Part shown: positions 32,046 to 43,643 of the stretch, one piece after another
Numbering within the stretch: the stretch's first letter is position 1
How the letters are laid out: the number at the start of each line of letters is the position of its first letter
Assembly (NCBI RefSeq): GCF_016591715.1
Contig: NZ_AP024109.1
Span: forward strand, 3,410,001-3,474,000
Direction of reading: 5' to 3'
From: Mesorhizobium sp. J8
GTDB taxonomy: Bacteria > Pseudomonadota > Alphaproteobacteria > Rhizobiales > Rhizobiaceae
Length of the DNA: 64,000 bases
Notes under the pieces: model-generated
Told to the model about the DNA's origin: nothing
The model's input: the letters and a program-made list of their open reading frames with translations, nothing else
The model's database searches: none
Program-made: the position numbers and the translations under genes

Positions 32046-32579
32046 ATGTCTCGTATCGGAAAGAAACCCGTTTCGCTGCCGCAGGGCGTGACCGCGACCG
32101 TCAACGGCCAGACCGTGACGGCGAAGGGCCCGAAGGGCGAGCTGAAGTTCGTGGTGAACGACGAGGTGCTGGTGAAGATGGAGAACAACGAGATCTCCGT
32201 CCAGCCGCGCGACCAGACCAAGACCGCCCGCTCCAAGTGGGGCATGTCGCGCACGCAGATCGTCAACATCCTGCAGGGTGTGAAGGACGGCTTCGAGAAG
32301 AAGCTCGAGATCACCGGCGTCGGCTATCGCGCCGCCATGCAGGGCAAGAACCTGCAGCTCGCGCTGGGCTTCAGCCACGACGTGGTCTATGAGACGCCGC
32401 AGGGCATCACCATCTCGGTGCCGAAGCCGACCGAAATTACGGTCTCGGGCATTGACAAGCAGCAGGTCGGCCAGGTCGCCGCCGAGATCCGCGAATATCG
32501 CGGTCCGGAGCCGTACAAGGGCAAGGGCGTGCGCTATGCCGACGAGCGCATCGTGCGCAAGGAAGGCAAGAAGAAGTAA
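32046..32579 (+). CDS. rplF: 50S ribosomal protein L6
   Basis: This encodes 177 residues with two repeated domains. [15 protein letters not shown] begins the first; the second ends with [17 protein letters not shown]6 sits beside the sarcin-ricin loop, near the factor-binding site. A 122-bp spacer with a GGCCCGC/GCGGGCC inverted repeat follows. Confidence 0.98.
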   Translation: MSRIGKKPVSLPQGVTATVNGQTVTAKGPKGELKFVVNDEVLVKMENNEISVQPRDQTKTARSKWGMSRTQIVNILQGVKDGFEKKLEITGVGYRAAMQGKNLQLALGFSHDVVYETPQGITISVPKPTEITVSGIDKQQVGQVAAEIREYRGPEPYKGKGVRYADERIVRKEGKKK

Positions 32580-32701
32580 TAGGCTGGCCCGCAGAGTTGC
32601 GGGCCAAGCCACAGACGTGTAACGCCGCGGGGAGCGGCCGCGGGAAGCTTGGCCTACCGCATAGGGTTGCCCCCGTTTTCTGAAGGCAGGGAACTGACAG
32701 T

Positions 32702-33061
32702 ATGAGCACGAAAGAAGCCACCCAGCGCCGCGCGCAGCGCATCCGCCGCCAGATCAAGAAGGTCGCCGGCGCGCGCCCGCGTCTGTCGGTGCACCGCACC
32801 TCGAAGAACATCTACGTCCAGGTGATCGATGACGCCAAGGGCCATACCCTGGCCGCCGCCTCGACGCTCGAGAAGGACCTCAAGGGTTCGCTCAAGACCG
32901 GCGCCGACACCGCTGCCGCCGCCGCCGTTGGCAAGCTGATCGCCGAGCGCGCAGCGAAGGCCGGCGTCAAGGAAGTCGTCTTCGACCGCGGCCCCTACAT
33001 CTATCATGGCCGCGTCAAGGCGCTGGCCGAAGCTGCCCGCGAAGGCGGCCTGAGCTTCTAA
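32702..33061 (+). CDS. rplR: 50S ribosomal protein L18
   Basis: This encodes 119 residues. [20 protein letters not shown] and the C-terminal [20 protein letters not shown] are typical. L18 binds 5S rRNA with L5 and L25. The gene order rplF-rplR-rpsE is standard. Confidence 0.98.
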   Translation: MSTKEATQRRAQRIRRQIKKVAGARPRLSVHRTSKNIYVQVIDDAKGHTLAAASTLEKDLKGSLKTGADTAAAAAVGKLIAERAAKAGVKEVVFDRGPYIYHGRVKALAEAAREGGLSF

Positions 33062-33136
33062 TTTCGCCGCCGATGACCCAAGGCGGCGTCGGCAAACAGC
33101 AACCCCGTGCTTCCGGAAAAGAACAAGGACTAGGAT

Positions 33137-33706
33137 ATGGCACAGGAACGTAGAGAAGGCGGCCGCGGCCGCGAGCGTGAACGCGAAGAGCGTGACGACG
33201 GCATGGTGGACAAGCTCGTCCACATCAATCGCGTCGCCAAGGTGGTGAAGGGCGGCCGTCGTTTCGGCTTTGCCGCTCTCGTCGTCGTCGGCGACCAGAA
33301 GGGCCGCGTCGGCTTCGGCCACGGCAAGGCGCGCGAAGTGCCGGAAGCCATCCGCAAGGCGACCGAATCGGCCAAGCGCGACATGATCTTCGTGCCGCTG
33401 CGCTCAGGCCGCACGCTGCATCACGACGTCGAGGGCCGTTGGGGAGCCGGACGCGTTCTGCTGCGCTCCGCCAAGCAGGGTACCGGCATCATCGCCGGCG
33501 GCCCGATGCGCGCCGTCTTCGAGACGCTCGGCATGCATGACGTGGTCGCCAAGTCGATGGGCTCGTCGAACCCCTACAACATGGTTCGCGCCACCTTCGA
33601 CGCGCTGAAGAGCCAGATGCATCCGAAGGATGTGGCTGCCGCGCGCGGCATCAAGTACTCGACCCTTCAGGCCCGCCGCGGCACCGCCGTCGCGGCTGAA
33701 GAATAG
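33137..33706 (+). CDS. rpsE: 30S ribosomal protein S5
   Basis: This encodes 189 residues. The N-terminal tail is very rich in Arg and Glu. The double-stranded RNA-binding fold has [20 protein letters not shown], with the loop linked to spectinomycin resistance. [14 protein letters not shown] marks the C-terminal domain. It acts in decoding fidelity and mRNA unwinding. Confidence 0.98.
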   Translation: MAQERREGGRGREREREERDDGMVDKLVHINRVAKVVKGGRRFGFAALVVVGDQKGRVGFGHGKAREVPEAIRKATESAKRDMIFVPLRSGRTLHHDVEGRWGAGRVLLRSAKQGTGIIAGGPMRAVFETLGMHDVVAKSMGSSNPYNMVRATFDALKSQMHPKDVAAARGIKYSTLQARRGTAVAAEE

Positions 33707-33731
33707 TCGACGCTGACCAGGGATTTCGACC

Positions 33732-33929
33732 ATGGCCAAGAAAGCTACCAAGACCATCACCGTCGAGCAGATCGGCTCCCCGATCCGCCGGCCGAAGGAG
33801 CAGCGTGCGACGCTGGTCGGCCTCGGCTTGAACAAGATGCACAAGCGGCGCACGCTGGAAGACACCCCTTCCGTGCGCGGCATGATCGCCGCCGTCCAGC
33901 ACCTCGTCCGCGTCGTGGACGAGGCGTGA
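33732..33929 (+). CDS. rpmD: 50S ribosomal protein L30
   Basis: This encodes 65 residues. The pattern [20 protein letters not shown], then [20 protein letters not shown], is the L30 family. It lies between rpsE and rplO as usual. Confidence 0.97.
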   Translation: MAKKATKTITVEQIGSPIRRPKEQRATLVGLGLNKMHKRRTLEDTPSVRGMIAAVQHLVRVVDEA

Positions 33930-33951
33930 ACGGAAGCGCAGGAGAAGAATG

Positions 33952-34425
33952 ATGAAACTCAACGATCTGCGTGACAAGGACGGCGCCACGCATTCCAGGA
34001 AGCGCCTCGGTCGCGGCATCGGCTCCGGCTCGGGCAAGACCGCCGGTCGCGGCGTCAAGGGTCAGAAGGCCCGTTCGGGCGTTGCCATCAACGGCTTCGA
34101 GGGCGGCCAGATGCCGCTCTATCGTCGCCTGCCGAAGCGCGGCTTCAACAACCTGTTCGGCAAGAGCTTCGCGATTGTGTCGCTGGCCAAGATCCAGGCG
34201 GCGATCGACGCCAAGAAGCTCGACGCCAAGGCGGCTGTGACGGCTGAGGCCCTGGTTGCCGCCGGCGTCATCCGTCGCGCCAAGGACGGCGTGCGCGTGC
34301 TGTCCGACGGCGAGCTCAAGGCCAAGCTCTCCTTCGACGTCGCCGGCGCCTCCAAGGCGGCGATCGAGAAGATCGAGAAGGCCGGCGGTTCGGTGAAGCT
34401 GCCGGAAGCGGCCGCCGCCGAGTAA
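33952..34425 (+). CDS. rplO: 50S ribosomal protein L15
   Basis: This encodes 157 residues from ATG 33952 ([20 protein letters not shown]). An adjacent ATG at 33949 would add one Met; GGAG at 33941-33944 is better spaced for the second. The Gly-rich tail [20 protein letters not shown] threads into 23S rRNA. It is followed by the 256-bp gap before secY. Confidence 0.96.
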   Translation: MKLNDLRDKDGATHSRKRLGRGIGSGSGKTAGRGVKGQKARSGVAINGFEGGQMPLYRRLPKRGFNNLFGKSFAIVSLAKIQAAIDAKKLDAKAAVTAEALVAAGVIRRAKDGVRVLSDGELKAKLSFDVAGASKAAIEKIEKAGGSVKLPEAAAAE

Positions 34426-34499
34426 CGGCGATTTGAAGCGCGGCCGACCGGGATGACTTCGCATTTTCCGTCGAACCGCGCTTTGACCAGATGAATTGG

Positions 34500-34521
34500 G
34501 CGGCCGCGTCAACGCGGCCGC
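34500..34521 (+). other. Strong GC hairpin between rplO and secY
   Basis: A 9-bp perfect stem GCGGCCGCG/CGCGGCCGC with loop TCAA. The next bases (TTGCATGTTT) are only weakly T-rich, so it may attenuate rather than stop transcription. Confidence 0.45.
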
Positions 34522-34617
34522 TTGCATGTTTACGGTCCGGAGCTTATCTCGTGAGCTTCGGTGACACGCGCCGCCTGAGCTGCGGGCATCGAGCGTGACA
34601 CGGAAATCAATGAAGTA

Positions 34618-34665
34618 GAGCAGATGTCGTCCGGAAACCGCTCCTCACTTTTCGGCCTCATGCTC
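34618..34665 (-). repeat. Dispersed palindromic element, family A, copy 3 (reverse orientation)
   Basis: On the minus strand it reads GAGCATGAGGCCGAAAAGTG, then CGGTTTCCGGACGA and CTGCTC. It is a diverged copy of the elements at 13478 and 17880, and lies just before secY. Confidence 0.7.
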
Positions 34666-34681
34666 TAGCGGAGAATCAGGC

Positions 34682-36022
34682 ATGGCTTCGGCTGCTGAAC
34701 AACTAGCCTCCAATCTGAATTTCGCGGCCTTCGCCAAGGCCGAGGATCTCAAGAAGCGCATCTGGTTCACCATCGGCGCGCTGCTCGTCTACCGCCTCGG
34801 CACCTACATCCCGCTTCCCGGCATCAACCCCGACGCCTTCGCCCAGGCCTTCTCCTCGCAGAGCAAGGGCGTGCTCGGCATGTTCAACATGTTTGCCGGC
34901 GGCGCCGTGCAGCGCATGGCGATCTTCGCGCTGGGCATCATGCCTTACATCTCCGCCTCCATCATCATGCAGCTGATGACCTCGGTCATCCCGTCGCTGG
35001 AATCGCTGAAGAAGGAAGGCGAACAGGGCCGCAAGATCATCAACCAGTACACGCGCTACGGCACCGTGCTTCTGGCGCTGATCCAGGCCTACGGCATTTC
35101 GATCGGCCTCGAAGGCGGCAACGGCATCGTCAACGATCCCGGCATGTTCTTCCGCATCTCCACCGTCGTCACGTTGGTCGGCGGCACCATGTTCCTGATG
35201 TGGCTCGGCGAGCAGATCACGGCGCGCGGCATCGGCAACGGCATTTCGCTGATCATCTTCTCCGGCATCGTCGCCGGCCTGCCGCGTGCGATCTCCGGCA
35301 CGCTGGAGCTCGGCCGCACCGGCGCGCTGTCGACGGGTCTCATCCTCGCGATCATCGTTCTGGCCATCGTCGTCATCGCGCTGATCGTCTTCTTCGAGCG
35401 CGCGCAGCGCCGCCTGTTGATCCAGTACCCGAAGCGCCAGGTCGGCAACCGCATGTTCCAGGGCGATACCTCGCATTTGCCGCTGAAGCTCAACACCTCG
35501 GGCGTCATCCCACCGATCTTCGCGTCCTCGCTGCTTCTTCTGCCGGCGACGGTCGCGGGCTTCTCGCAGGCGACCAACCTGCCGGCCTGGGCAAGCACGA
35601 TCCTGGCCTCGCTCGGTCACGGGCAGCCGCTCTACATGATCTTCTATGCGGGCATGATCGTCTTCTTCGCCTTCTTCTACACGGCGATCGTCTTCAACCC
35701 GAAGGACACGGCCGACCAGCTCAAGAAGCATTCCGGCTTCATCCCGGGCTATCGTCCGGGCGAGCGCACGGCTGAATATATCGACTATGTTCTGACGCGT
35801 ATCACCGTGGTCGGCGCCATCTACCTGGTGCTGGTCTGTCTGCTGCCGGAGTTCCTGATTTCGGCGACTGGCGTACCTTTCTATCTCGGTGGCACATCGC
35901 TTCTGATCGTGGTCAGTGTCACGCTCGATACGGTGGCGCAGATTCAGGGCCACCTGATCGCGCACCAGTATGAGGGCCTGATCAAGAAGTCGAAGTTGCG
36001 CGGGGGTAAGAGGAGCAGATGA
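34682..36022 (+). CDS. secY: Preprotein translocase subunit SecY
   Basis: This encodes 446 residues with ten membrane spans. The plug and lateral-gate segments are conserved, for example [14 protein letters not shown] and [16 protein letters not shown]. The cytoplasmic loops carry [16 protein letters not shown] and [12 protein letters not shown]. It forms the protein channel with SecE (5613) and SecG. Its stop overlaps the adk start by four bases (ATGA). Confidence 0.98.
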   Translation: MASAAEQLASNLNFAAFAKAEDLKKRIWFTIGALLVYRLGTYIPLPGINPDAFAQAFSSQSKGVLGMFNMFAGGAVQRMAIFALGIMPYISASIIMQLMTSVIPSLESLKKEGEQGRKIINQYTRYGTVLLALIQAYGISIGLEGGNGIVNDPGMFFRISTVVTLVGGTMFLMWLGEQITARGIGNGISLIIFSGIVAGLPRAISGTLELGRTGALSTGLILAIIVLAIVVIALIVFFERAQRRLLIQYPKRQVGNRMFQGDTSHLPLKLNTSGVIPPIFASSLLLLPATVAGFSQATNLPAWASTILASLGHGQPLYMIFYAGMIVFFAFFYTAIVFNPKDTADQLKKHSGFIPGYRPGERTAEYIDYVLTRITVVGAIYLVLVCLLPEFLISATGVPFYLGGTSLLIVVSVTLDTVAQIQGHLIAHQYEGLIKKSKLRGGKRSR

Positions 36023-36609
36023 GGCTGATATTGCTTGGGCCGCCAGGAGCGGGCAAGGGGACGCAAGCACAAAGACTGGTAGAAAAACACGGCATACCCC
36101 AGCTCTCGACGGGTGACATGCTGCGTGCCGCCGTCCAGGCCGGAACGGAGGTCGGCAAGCGGGCCAAGGCAGTGATGGATGCCGGCGAGTTGGTCTCGGA
36201 CGCGATCGTCAATGCCATCGTCGCGGAACGCATCGACCAGCCGGATTGCGCCAAGGGCTTCATCCTCGACGGTTATCCGCGCACGCTGGTCCAGGCCGAC
36301 GCGGTCGAGGCCATGCTTGCCGAGCGCGGCATCGCGCTCGACACCGTCATCGAGCTGGTCGTCGACGACAAGGCGCTCGTTGGCCGAATCATCAAACGCG
36401 CCGAGGATGCCAAGGCCGCCGGCCAGCCGGTGCGCAAGGACGACAACCCGGCGGTGTTCGAGGAACGCCTGCGCGAATATTACAAGAAGACGGCCCCGCT
36501 GACCGGCTACTACTACGCCAAAGGCAAGCTCAAGACCGTCGACGGCATGGCCAGTATCGATGCCGTGACCGACGAGATCAGCAAGGTGCTCGCGGCCGCG
36601 GCGAAGTAG
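36019..36609 (+). CDS. adk: Adenylate kinase
   Basis: This encodes 196 residues, the short form without the zinc LID. The P-loop is [10 protein letters not shown] (residues 7-16). The NMP-binding [12 protein letters not shown] and FILDGYPRT motifs are present. It converts AMP plus ATP to two ADP in the cytoplasm. It is coupled to secY by a four-base overlap, the usual alphaproteobacterial order secY-adk-rpsM. Confidence 0.98.
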   Translation: MRLILLGPPGAGKGTQAQRLVEKHGIPQLSTGDMLRAAVQAGTEVGKRAKAVMDAGELVSDAIVNAIVAERIDQPDCAKGFILDGYPRTLVQADAVEAMLAERGIALDTVIELVVDDKALVGRIIKRAEDAKAAGQPVRKDDNPAVFEERLREYYKKTAPLTGYYYAKGKLKTVDGMASIDAVTDEISKVLAAAAK

Positions 36610-36635
36610 CTCGCGCCGACAATTGAAGATTGCGC

Positions 36636-36664
36636 TTGACGGGAACGGGCCGTTGGGGTATGGC
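36636..36664 (+). promoter_or_regulatory. Promoter candidate for the rpsM-rpsK-rpoA-rplQ block
   Basis: TTGACG (36636-36641) and TATGGC (36659-36664) are separated by 17 bp in the 205-bp gap after adk. The -35 is preceded by C, as in the alphaproteobacterial CTTGAC box. Confidence 0.45.
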
Positions 36665-36814
36665 GGCCCGTCTTCCTATCAGGCATGGACTTTGCTTGCC
36701 CTTGCGGGCAAGGCATCCGCTTTGAACCAGGAAACTCCCGCAAGGGCCGGCCTCCACCGGACGCGGGTAACTTGAACGCCGGCTCGACCGGCCTACATGG
36801 AGAGAGAGAAGAAC

Positions 36815-37183
36815 ATGGCTCGTATAGCCGGCGTCAACATTCCGACCAACAAGCGCGTCGTCATTGCGCTTCAGTACATTCACGGAATCGGCAAGAAGTT
36901 TGCCCAGGAGATCGTCGACAAGGTCGGCATCCCGGCGGATCGCCGCGTCAACCAGCTGACCGACGCGGAAGTGCTGCAGATCCGCGAGACGATCGACCGC
37001 GACTACCAGGTCGAAGGCGACCTGCGCCGCGAAGTCTCGATGAACATCAAGCGGCTCATGGACCTCGGCTGCTATCGCGGCCTGCGTCACCGCCGCTCGC
37101 TGCCCGTCCGCGGCCAGCGCACGCACACCAATGCGCGCACCCGCAAGGGGCCGGCCAAGGCGATCGCCGGCAAGAAGAAGTAA
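36815..37183 (+). CDS. rpsM: 30S ribosomal protein S13
   Basis: This encodes 122 residues from ATG 36815 ([15 protein letters not shown]), behind a GGAGAGAGAGAA ribosome site. The C terminus [20 protein letters not shown] is the tRNA-contacting tail. S13 sits in the 30S head and bridges to L5. An unusual 8-bp-period inverted repeat follows it before rpsK. Confidence 0.98.
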   Translation: MARIAGVNIPTNKRVVIALQYIHGIGKKFAQEIVDKVGIPADRRVNQLTDAEVLQIRETIDRDYQVEGDLRREVSMNIKRLMDLGCYRGLRHRRSLPVRGQRTHTNARTRKGPAKAIAGKKK

Positions 37184-37185
37184 TT

Positions 37186-37272
37186 AGGGGAGTAAGGGAG
37201 TAGGGCAGTAAGGCAATAGGGAGATCGCGTTTCCCCACTCCCTTACCGCCCTATTCCCCTACTGCCTTCCCA
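37186..37272 (+). repeat. 8-bp-period imperfect inverted repeat between rpsM and rpsK
   Basis: The left arm (about 37186-37223) repeats variants of TAGGGGAG/TAAGGGAG/TAGGGCAG/TAAGGCAA. The right arm (about 37230-37272) carries complementary variants such as TCCCTTAC, CGCCCTAT and TCCCCTAC, also in steps of eight. The arms can fold over a short ATCGCG-containing loop. It begins within 3 bp of the rpsM stop. Confidence 0.75.
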
Positions 37273-37324
37273 AGGTGGAGCCGCTGGCATTACGGCGGTG
37301 TAGAGATCAACTGAAAGGACTACC

Positions 37325-37714
37325 ATGGCCAAGGAAGCCGCTCGTGTTCGCCGTCGCGAACGCAAGAACATCTCGTCGGGCGTTGCCCACGTCAATTCGA
37401 CCTTCAACAACACTATGATCACCATCACCGACGCGCAGGGCAATTCGATTGCCTGGTCGTCGGCCGGTGCCCAGGGCTTCAAGGGTTCGCGCAAGTCGAC
37501 TCCGTTCGCCGCCCAGATGGCTGCCGAGGACGTCGCCAAGAAGGCGCAGGAACACGGCATGCGCATGCTCGAGGTCGAGGTCTGCGGACCCGGCTCCGGC
37601 CGTGAATCGGCCCTTCGCGCGCTTCAGGCGGCGGGTTTCACCATCACCTCGATCCGCGACGTAACGCCGATTCCGCACAATGGCTGCCGTCCGCGCAAGA
37701 AGCGCCGCGTCTGA
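37325..37714 (+). CDS. rpsK: 30S ribosomal protein S11
   Basis: This encodes 129 residues. [20 protein letters not shown] and the C-terminal [18 protein letters not shown] are hallmarks. S11 lies on the 30S platform near the Shine-Dalgarno duplex. It is separated from rpsM by the repeat above. Confidence 0.98.
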   Translation: MAKEAARVRRRERKNISSGVAHVNSTFNNTMITITDAQGNSIAWSSAGAQGFKGSRKSTPFAAQMAAEDVAKKAQEHGMRMLEVEVCGPGSGRESALRALQAAGFTITSIRDVTPIPHNGCRPRKKRRV

Positions 37715-37812
37715 TTTTTTAAGCGCCGCGCGAACGCCACGGCGTTCCTCCGCGGTTTTCCGTGTCGCCCGCCACGATTGGATGGTGGCGGGGCAAAGGA
37801 AGGAAGACATTT

Positions 37813-38823
37813 ATGATCCAGAAAAACTGGCAGGAACTGATCAAGCCGAACAAGATCGAGTTCTCGTCGAAGAAGAAGACGCTAACCACGCTGGTGGCCG
37901 AGCCGCTCGAACGCGGCTTTGGTCTGACGCTGGGCAACGCGCTGCGGCGCGTGCTTCTGTCTTCCCTGCGCGGCGCGGCCGTCACCGCCGTGCAGATCGA
38001 CGGCGTGCTGCATGAATTCTCGTCCATCGCCGGCGTGCGCGAGGACGTGACCGACATCGTGCTCAACATCAAGGAAATCGCCATCCGCATGGAAGGCGAT
38101 GGCCCCAAGCGCATGGTCGTGCGCAAGCAGGGCCCGGGCGCCGTGCTTGCCGGCGACATCCAGACCGTGGGTGACGTCGAGATCCTCAACCCCGACCACG
38201 TCATCTGCACGCTGGACGAGGGCGCCGAGATCCGCATGGAGTTCACCGTCGACACCGGCAAGGGTTATGTGCCGGCCGAGCGCAACCGCGCCGAGGATGC
38301 GCCGATCGGCCTGATCCCGGTCGACTCGCTCTACTCGCCGGTGAAAAAGGTCTCCTACAAGGTCGAGAACACCCGCGAAGGCCAGGTGCTCGACTATGAC
38401 AAGCTGACCATGACCATCGAGACCAACGGCTCGATCTCGGGCGAGGACGCGGTGGCTTTCGCCGCCCGCATCCTGCAGGACCAACTGGCGCTGTTCGTCA
38501 ACTTCGACGAGCCGCAGAAGGAAGTCGCCACCGAAGCCGTCACCGAGCTCGCCTTCAACCCGGCGCTGCTCAAGAAGGTCGACGAGCTCGAGCTGTCGGT
38601 GCGTTCGGCCAACTGCCTGAAGAACGACAACATCGTCTATATCGGCGACCTGATCCAGAAGACCGAAGCCGAGATGCTGCGCACCCCGAACTTCGGCCGC
38701 AAGTCGCTGAACGAGATCAAGGAAGTGCTGGCGGCCATGGGCCTCCATCTCGGCATGGAAGTGCCGGACTGGCCGCCGGAAAACATCGAAGACCTCGCCA
38801 AGCGTTACGAAGACCAATATTGA
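37813..38823 (+). CDS. rpoA: DNA-directed RNA polymerase subunit alpha
   Basis: This encodes 336 residues from ATG 37813 ([14 protein letters not shown]), with GGAAGGAAGA upstream. The N-terminal dimerisation domain has [20 protein letters not shown]. The C-terminal domain, which binds UP elements and activators, contains [20 protein letters not shown] and [16 protein letters not shown]. It seeds assembly of beta and beta'. Confidence 0.99.
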   Translation: MIQKNWQELIKPNKIEFSSKKKTLTTLVAEPLERGFGLTLGNALRRVLLSSLRGAAVTAVQIDGVLHEFSSIAGVREDVTDIVLNIKEIAIRMEGDGPKRMVVRKQGPGAVLAGDIQTVGDVEILNPDHVICTLDEGAEIRMEFTVDTGKGYVPAERNRAEDAPIGLIPVDSLYSPVKKVSYKVENTREGQVLDYDKLTMTIETNGSISGEDAVAFAARILQDQLALFVNFDEPQKEVATEAVTELAFNPALLKKVDELELSVRSANCLKNDNIVYIGDLIQKTEAEMLRTPNFGRKSLNEIKEVLAAMGLHLGMEVPDWPPENIEDLAKRYEDQY

Positions 38824-38927
38824 GCATGAATTCCAAGGATCGGCGGCGCGAGCCGCTCGATCCGACGGTCATGCGGAAAACCATCAGAGGCCGTGGCCTC
38901 TTGAACAACTGAAGAAGGAAAAGAGCC

Positions 38928-39359
38928 ATGCGCCACGGTTTCAAAGGCCGTCGCTTCGCCCGCAGCGTAAGCCACCGCAAGTCGATGTTCGCCAACCTCG
39001 CCGTGTCTCTGATCGAGCACGAGCAGATCGTCACCACACTGCCGAAGGCGAAGGACCTGCGTCCGATCGTCGAGAAGCTCGTCACGCTCGGCAAGCGCGG
39101 CGACCTGCACGCCCGTCGTCAGGTCATCGCCCAGATCGGCAACGAGCCGGTCGTGAAGCGCCTGTTCGACACGATTGCGCCGCGTTATGCGCAGCGCAAC
39201 GGCGGCTATCTGCGCATCATGAAGGCGGGCTTCCGCAAGGGCGACAACGCCGCGATGGCGGTCATTGAATTCGTCGACCGCGACACCTCGGCCAAGGGCG
39301 CCGCCGACCGTGCCCGCCTCGAGGCTGAAGGCGCCAATGAGGAAGCCGCGGCCGCCTGA
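38928..39359 (+). CDS. rplQ: 50S ribosomal protein L17
   Basis: This encodes 143 residues. [20 protein letters not shown] and [20 protein letters not shown] are typical. It ends the alpha block and is followed by a clear terminator. Confidence 0.98.
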   Translation: MRHGFKGRRFARSVSHRKSMFANLAVSLIEHEQIVTTLPKAKDLRPIVEKLVTLGKRGDLHARRQVIAQIGNEPVVKRLFDTIAPRYAQRNGGYLRIMKAGFRKGDNAAMAVIEFVDRDTSAKGAADRARLEAEGANEEAAAA

Positions 39360-39384
39360 GGCGCGCGTTTTCATCAATGACTTC

Positions 39385-39407
39385 AAGGGGCCTTCGGGCC
39401 CCTTTTT
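39385..39407 (+). terminator. Rho-independent terminator of the ribosomal protein cluster
   Basis: Stem AAGGGGCC/GGCCCCTT with TTCG loop (39393-39396), followed by TTTTT. It lies 25 bp after rplQ. Confidence 0.92.
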
Positions 39408-39550
39408 GCATTTGGAGTGGTTTGGGCCGGGCTGAAGGAATTTCACTTCCGGCTTCACGCTTTTGCGCGACAAGTGTCGCAATTATGTGCATTAGCCTTT
39501 CATTCTGCACAATCGTCGGGACAATGGCGCCCGATCTGGAGGGATTCGAA

Positions 39551-41038
<1,488 letters not shown>

Positions 41039-41055
41039 GGCGGTCTGCCCATTTA

Positions 41056-41125
41056 GAGCATGATCCCGAACCGAAGGGTCCACACAGCAAAAAGCGGGAA
41101 CCGGCGTTCGGACAAGATCATGCTC
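41056..41125 (+). repeat. Dispersed palindromic element, family A, copy 4 (with internal insertion)
   Basis: Outer arms GAGCATGATC/GATCATGCTC are perfect. The interior has CCGAA, an extra segment of about 20 bp, then AAAAGCGGGAACCGG and GTTCGGAC. It lies between the protease and rarA. Confidence 0.75.
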
Positions 41126-41163
41126 TTAAAAGAGCGTGCTCGCATTTCAACCAAAAGACTTGC

Positions 41164-42474
41164 ATGGCCGATCTGTTCAATTCCGATGAGCCGGAAAAGG
41201 CGCCGCCCGGGCGGCCGCTGGCCGATCGGCTGCGCCCCAAAAACCTCGGTGAGGTCGTCGGCCAGGAGCATCTGACCGGCCCCGACGGCGCGCTGACCAG
41301 GCTGATCGATTCCGGTTCGCTCGGCTCGATGATCTTCTGGGGTCCGCCCGGCACCGGCAAGACGACCGTGGCGCGGCTGCTCGCCGGCGAGACCAACCTT
41401 GCCTTCGAGCAGATCTCCGCCGTGTTTTCGGGCGTAGCGGACCTCAAGAAAGTGTTCGAAGCGGCAAAGCTCAGGCGCGCCAACGGCCGCCAGACGCTGC
41501 TTTTCGTCGACGAAATCCATCGCTTCAACCGTGCCCAGCAGGACGGTTTTTTGCCGGTGATGGAAGACGGCACCGTTGTGCTGGTCGGCGCCACCACGGA
41601 GAACCCGTCCTTCGAGCTGAATGCGGCGCTTCTGTCGCGCGCGCGCGTGCTGGTGTTCCGTTCGCTGGGCGAGGAAAGCATCGGAAAGCTTTTGACGCGG
41701 GCGGAAGAAACCGAGGGCAGGGCGCTGCCGCTCGACGATGAGGCGCGCGCTATGCTGATCCGCATGGCCGACGGCGACGGCCGCGCCTCGCTGACGCTGG
41801 CCGAGGAAGTCTGGCGCGCCGCCAAGAAAGGCGAGGTGTTCGGTCCGGAGGGCCTGCAGCGTGTCATCCAGCGCCGCGCGCCGATCTATGACAAGGGCCA
41901 GGACGGCCACTACAATCTGATCTCGGCGCTGCACAAATCGGTGCGCGGCTCCGATCCGGACGCGGCGCTCTATTATCTTGCCCGCATGTTCGATGCCGGC
42001 GAGGATCCGCTCTATCTGGGCCGCCGGCTGGTGCGCATGGCGGTGGAGGATATCGGGCTCGCCGATCCGCAGGCGCTCGTCGTCGCCAATGCGGCCAAGG
42101 ACGCCTATGACTATCTGGGTTCGCCCGAGGGCGAGCTCGCCTTCGCTCAAGCCGCCGTCTACCTCGCCACCGCGCCGAAATCGAACGCCGTCTACACAGC
42201 CTTCAAGGCCGCGACCGCGGCGGCCAAGGAGTTCGGCTCGCTGCTGCCGCCCAAGCACATCCTCAACGCGCCGACCAAGCTGATGAAGCAGGAGGATTAC
42301 GGCGCCGGCTATCGCTATGACCATGACGAGCCGGATGCGTTTTCCGGCCAGGATTATTTTCCGGAAAAGATGGGTCGGCACACCTTCTACGATCCCCCCG
42401 AACGCGGGTTCGAGCGCGATATCCGCAAGCGGCTGGAGTACTGGGCGAAACTGCGCAGCGAACGGAACAGCTGA
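41164..42474 (+). CDS. rarA: Replication-associated recombination protein A (RarA/MgsA), AAA+ ATPase
   Basis: This encodes 436 residues from ATG 41164 (MADLFNSDEPEKAPPGRPLA). Walker A is GPPGTGKT (60-67), Walker B is LLFVDEIHRFNRAQQD, and sensor motif GATTENPSFELNAALLSRA follows. The C-terminal tetramerisation domain includes RRLVRMAVEDIGLADPQA. RarA acts at stalled replication forks and binds SSB and DNA ends. The 3' end DPPERGFERDIRKRLEYWAK is typical. Confidence 0.95.
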   Translation: MADLFNSDEPEKAPPGRPLADRLRPKNLGEVVGQEHLTGPDGALTRLIDSGSLGSMIFWGPPGTGKTTVARLLAGETNLAFEQISAVFSGVADLKKVFEAAKLRRANGRQTLLFVDEIHRFNRAQQDGFLPVMEDGTVVLVGATTENPSFELNAALLSRARVLVFRSLGEESIGKLLTRAEETEGRALPLDDEARAMLIRMADGDGRASLTLAEEVWRAAKKGEVFGPEGLQRVIQRRAPIYDKGQDGHYNLISALHKSVRGSDPDAALYYLARMFDAGEDPLYLGRRLVRMAVEDIGLADPQALVVANAAKDAYDYLGSPEGELAFAQAAVYLATAPKSNAVYTAFKAATAAAKEFGSLLPPKHILNAPTKLMKQEDYGAGYRYDHDEPDAFSGQDYFPEKMGRHTFYDPPERGFERDIRKRLEYWAKLRSERNS

Positions 42475-42630
42475 ATTGCGCGGTCGGTCGGGACATGGCG
42501 CTGAAGTGGAGTGGCCCGCTCCAAATAATTGCGCCGACAGACCGCGCGGATCCGTGCGTCGGCATTGTGCCGGGAAACAAAAAATCCTATCAAGACGCAC
42601 GGCTGGCGGGGGTCGCCGTGATTTTGTCCC

Positions 42631-43491
42631 ATGGAACAGGATCGCGCTCCCGCGCGAATGACAATGAAAAAGCAAACCGTCAAGTCGCTCCGCAAGGCCG
42701 CCATCGCGGTCGTGATTCTCGCGCTCGCCTTCTACTTCATCCCGATCGTGACCGCGATCTGGGTCGTCTGCGGCCTGATTGACGTCATGCGCAACGACCA
42801 GAAGAACTGGAAGCTTTTCGATCGCTACTTCCTCGGCAACGGCCTGTTCACCTGGCTGCTGTCGCCGTTCAACCTGATCGTCGACCTTCTCTGCTACCGC
42901 AACCCCGGCGTCTGGAAGCCCGAGCAGTTCCCCGAGGACTATCAGCGCGAGATCAACGAGGTCCTGGGCGTCTTCAAGGCCCGCAAGGACGAGATCATCG
43001 CCGACATCGACGCCAATTTCGGTGCCGGCCGGCGCGGCATGTATGTCTACCAGTGGTACGGCAAGCACAAGATCGACAACGTCCCCGAATTCAACAAGGA
43101 TTACAAATACATCAAGACGATCGCGGTATCCGTTTTCAGCAAGCGTGAATCCACGTCCTGGCATTTCGGTCCGCTGCGGCTCAGCCTGCGCATCCTCTAC
43201 AATCTCGTTCCGGTGCAGGCGGAGATCTTCGTCCAATGCGGCAGCAAGAAGAACTATTGGTACGATAATCCCTTGTTCATCTTCGATGACACGCTGTTCC
43301 ACCGCTCGGTCAACGAATATGACGGCCGCCGCTACTGCGTCTTCGTCGACATCATCCGCCCGTCTCCGTTCCCAAAACTGATCGCGGGCCTTCTCTCCAT
43401 CGTTTCGGTCAGCGTGGAGCGCATCAATTCCGTCTTCTACAAGAACTGGAAGATGATCGGCTCGTCCAAGCCGAAAGCCGCCGCTAACTGA
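42631..43491 (+). CDS. Membrane-anchored aspartyl/asparaginyl beta-hydroxylase-like protein
   Basis: This encodes 286 residues from ATG 42631. In-frame ATGs at 42658 and 42664 are equally possible because no clear ribosome site is seen. A basic N terminus (KKQTVKSLRK) leads into a membrane segment (AAIAVVILALAFYFIPIV). The C-terminal half shows HFGPLRLSLRILYNLVPV, then FDDTLFHRSVNEYDGRRYCV and DIIRP, matching the Fe(II)/2-oxoglutarate AspH fold in which HFG, FDD and the later histidine/arginine shape the active site. The substrate is unknown. Bacterial relatives also hydroxylate lipid A acyl chains (LpxO), which would fit membrane anchoring. Confidence 0.72.
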   Translation: MEQDRAPARMTMKKQTVKSLRKAAIAVVILALAFYFIPIVTAIWVVCGLIDVMRNDQKNWKLFDRYFLGNGLFTWLLSPFNLIVDLLCYRNPGVWKPEQFPEDYQREINEVLGVFKARKDEIIADIDANFGAGRRGMYVYQWYGKHKIDNVPEFNKDYKYIKTIAVSVFSKRESTSWHFGPLRLSLRILYNLVPVQAEIFVQCGSKKNYWYDNPLFIFDDTLFHRSVNEYDGRRYCVFVDIIRPSPFPKLIAGLLSIVSVSVERINSVFYKNWKMIGSSKPKAAAN

Positions 43492-43643
43492 CTACGGCCC
43501 TGCTTCAATCCAGGGGTCGGCCAGCATGCGGTCGGACCTCGTATGGGTGCGATTGGGGCAATCGTCGCGCTTTGTTGGGTCTGTGGCTCGCAACATCCTC
43601 GCCTTAGTGCTATGGCGCCGCTTTCAAACGGAAAAGCGTATCA

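Noticed and set aside
34703..36070. A 455-codon minus-strand frame opposite secY
   Set aside because: Asp/Arg/Gln-rich antisense composition typical of shadows of GC-rich membrane protein genes.
37186..37272. CRISPR array
   Set aside because: Units are 8 bp, degenerate and without spacers, and no cas genes are present.
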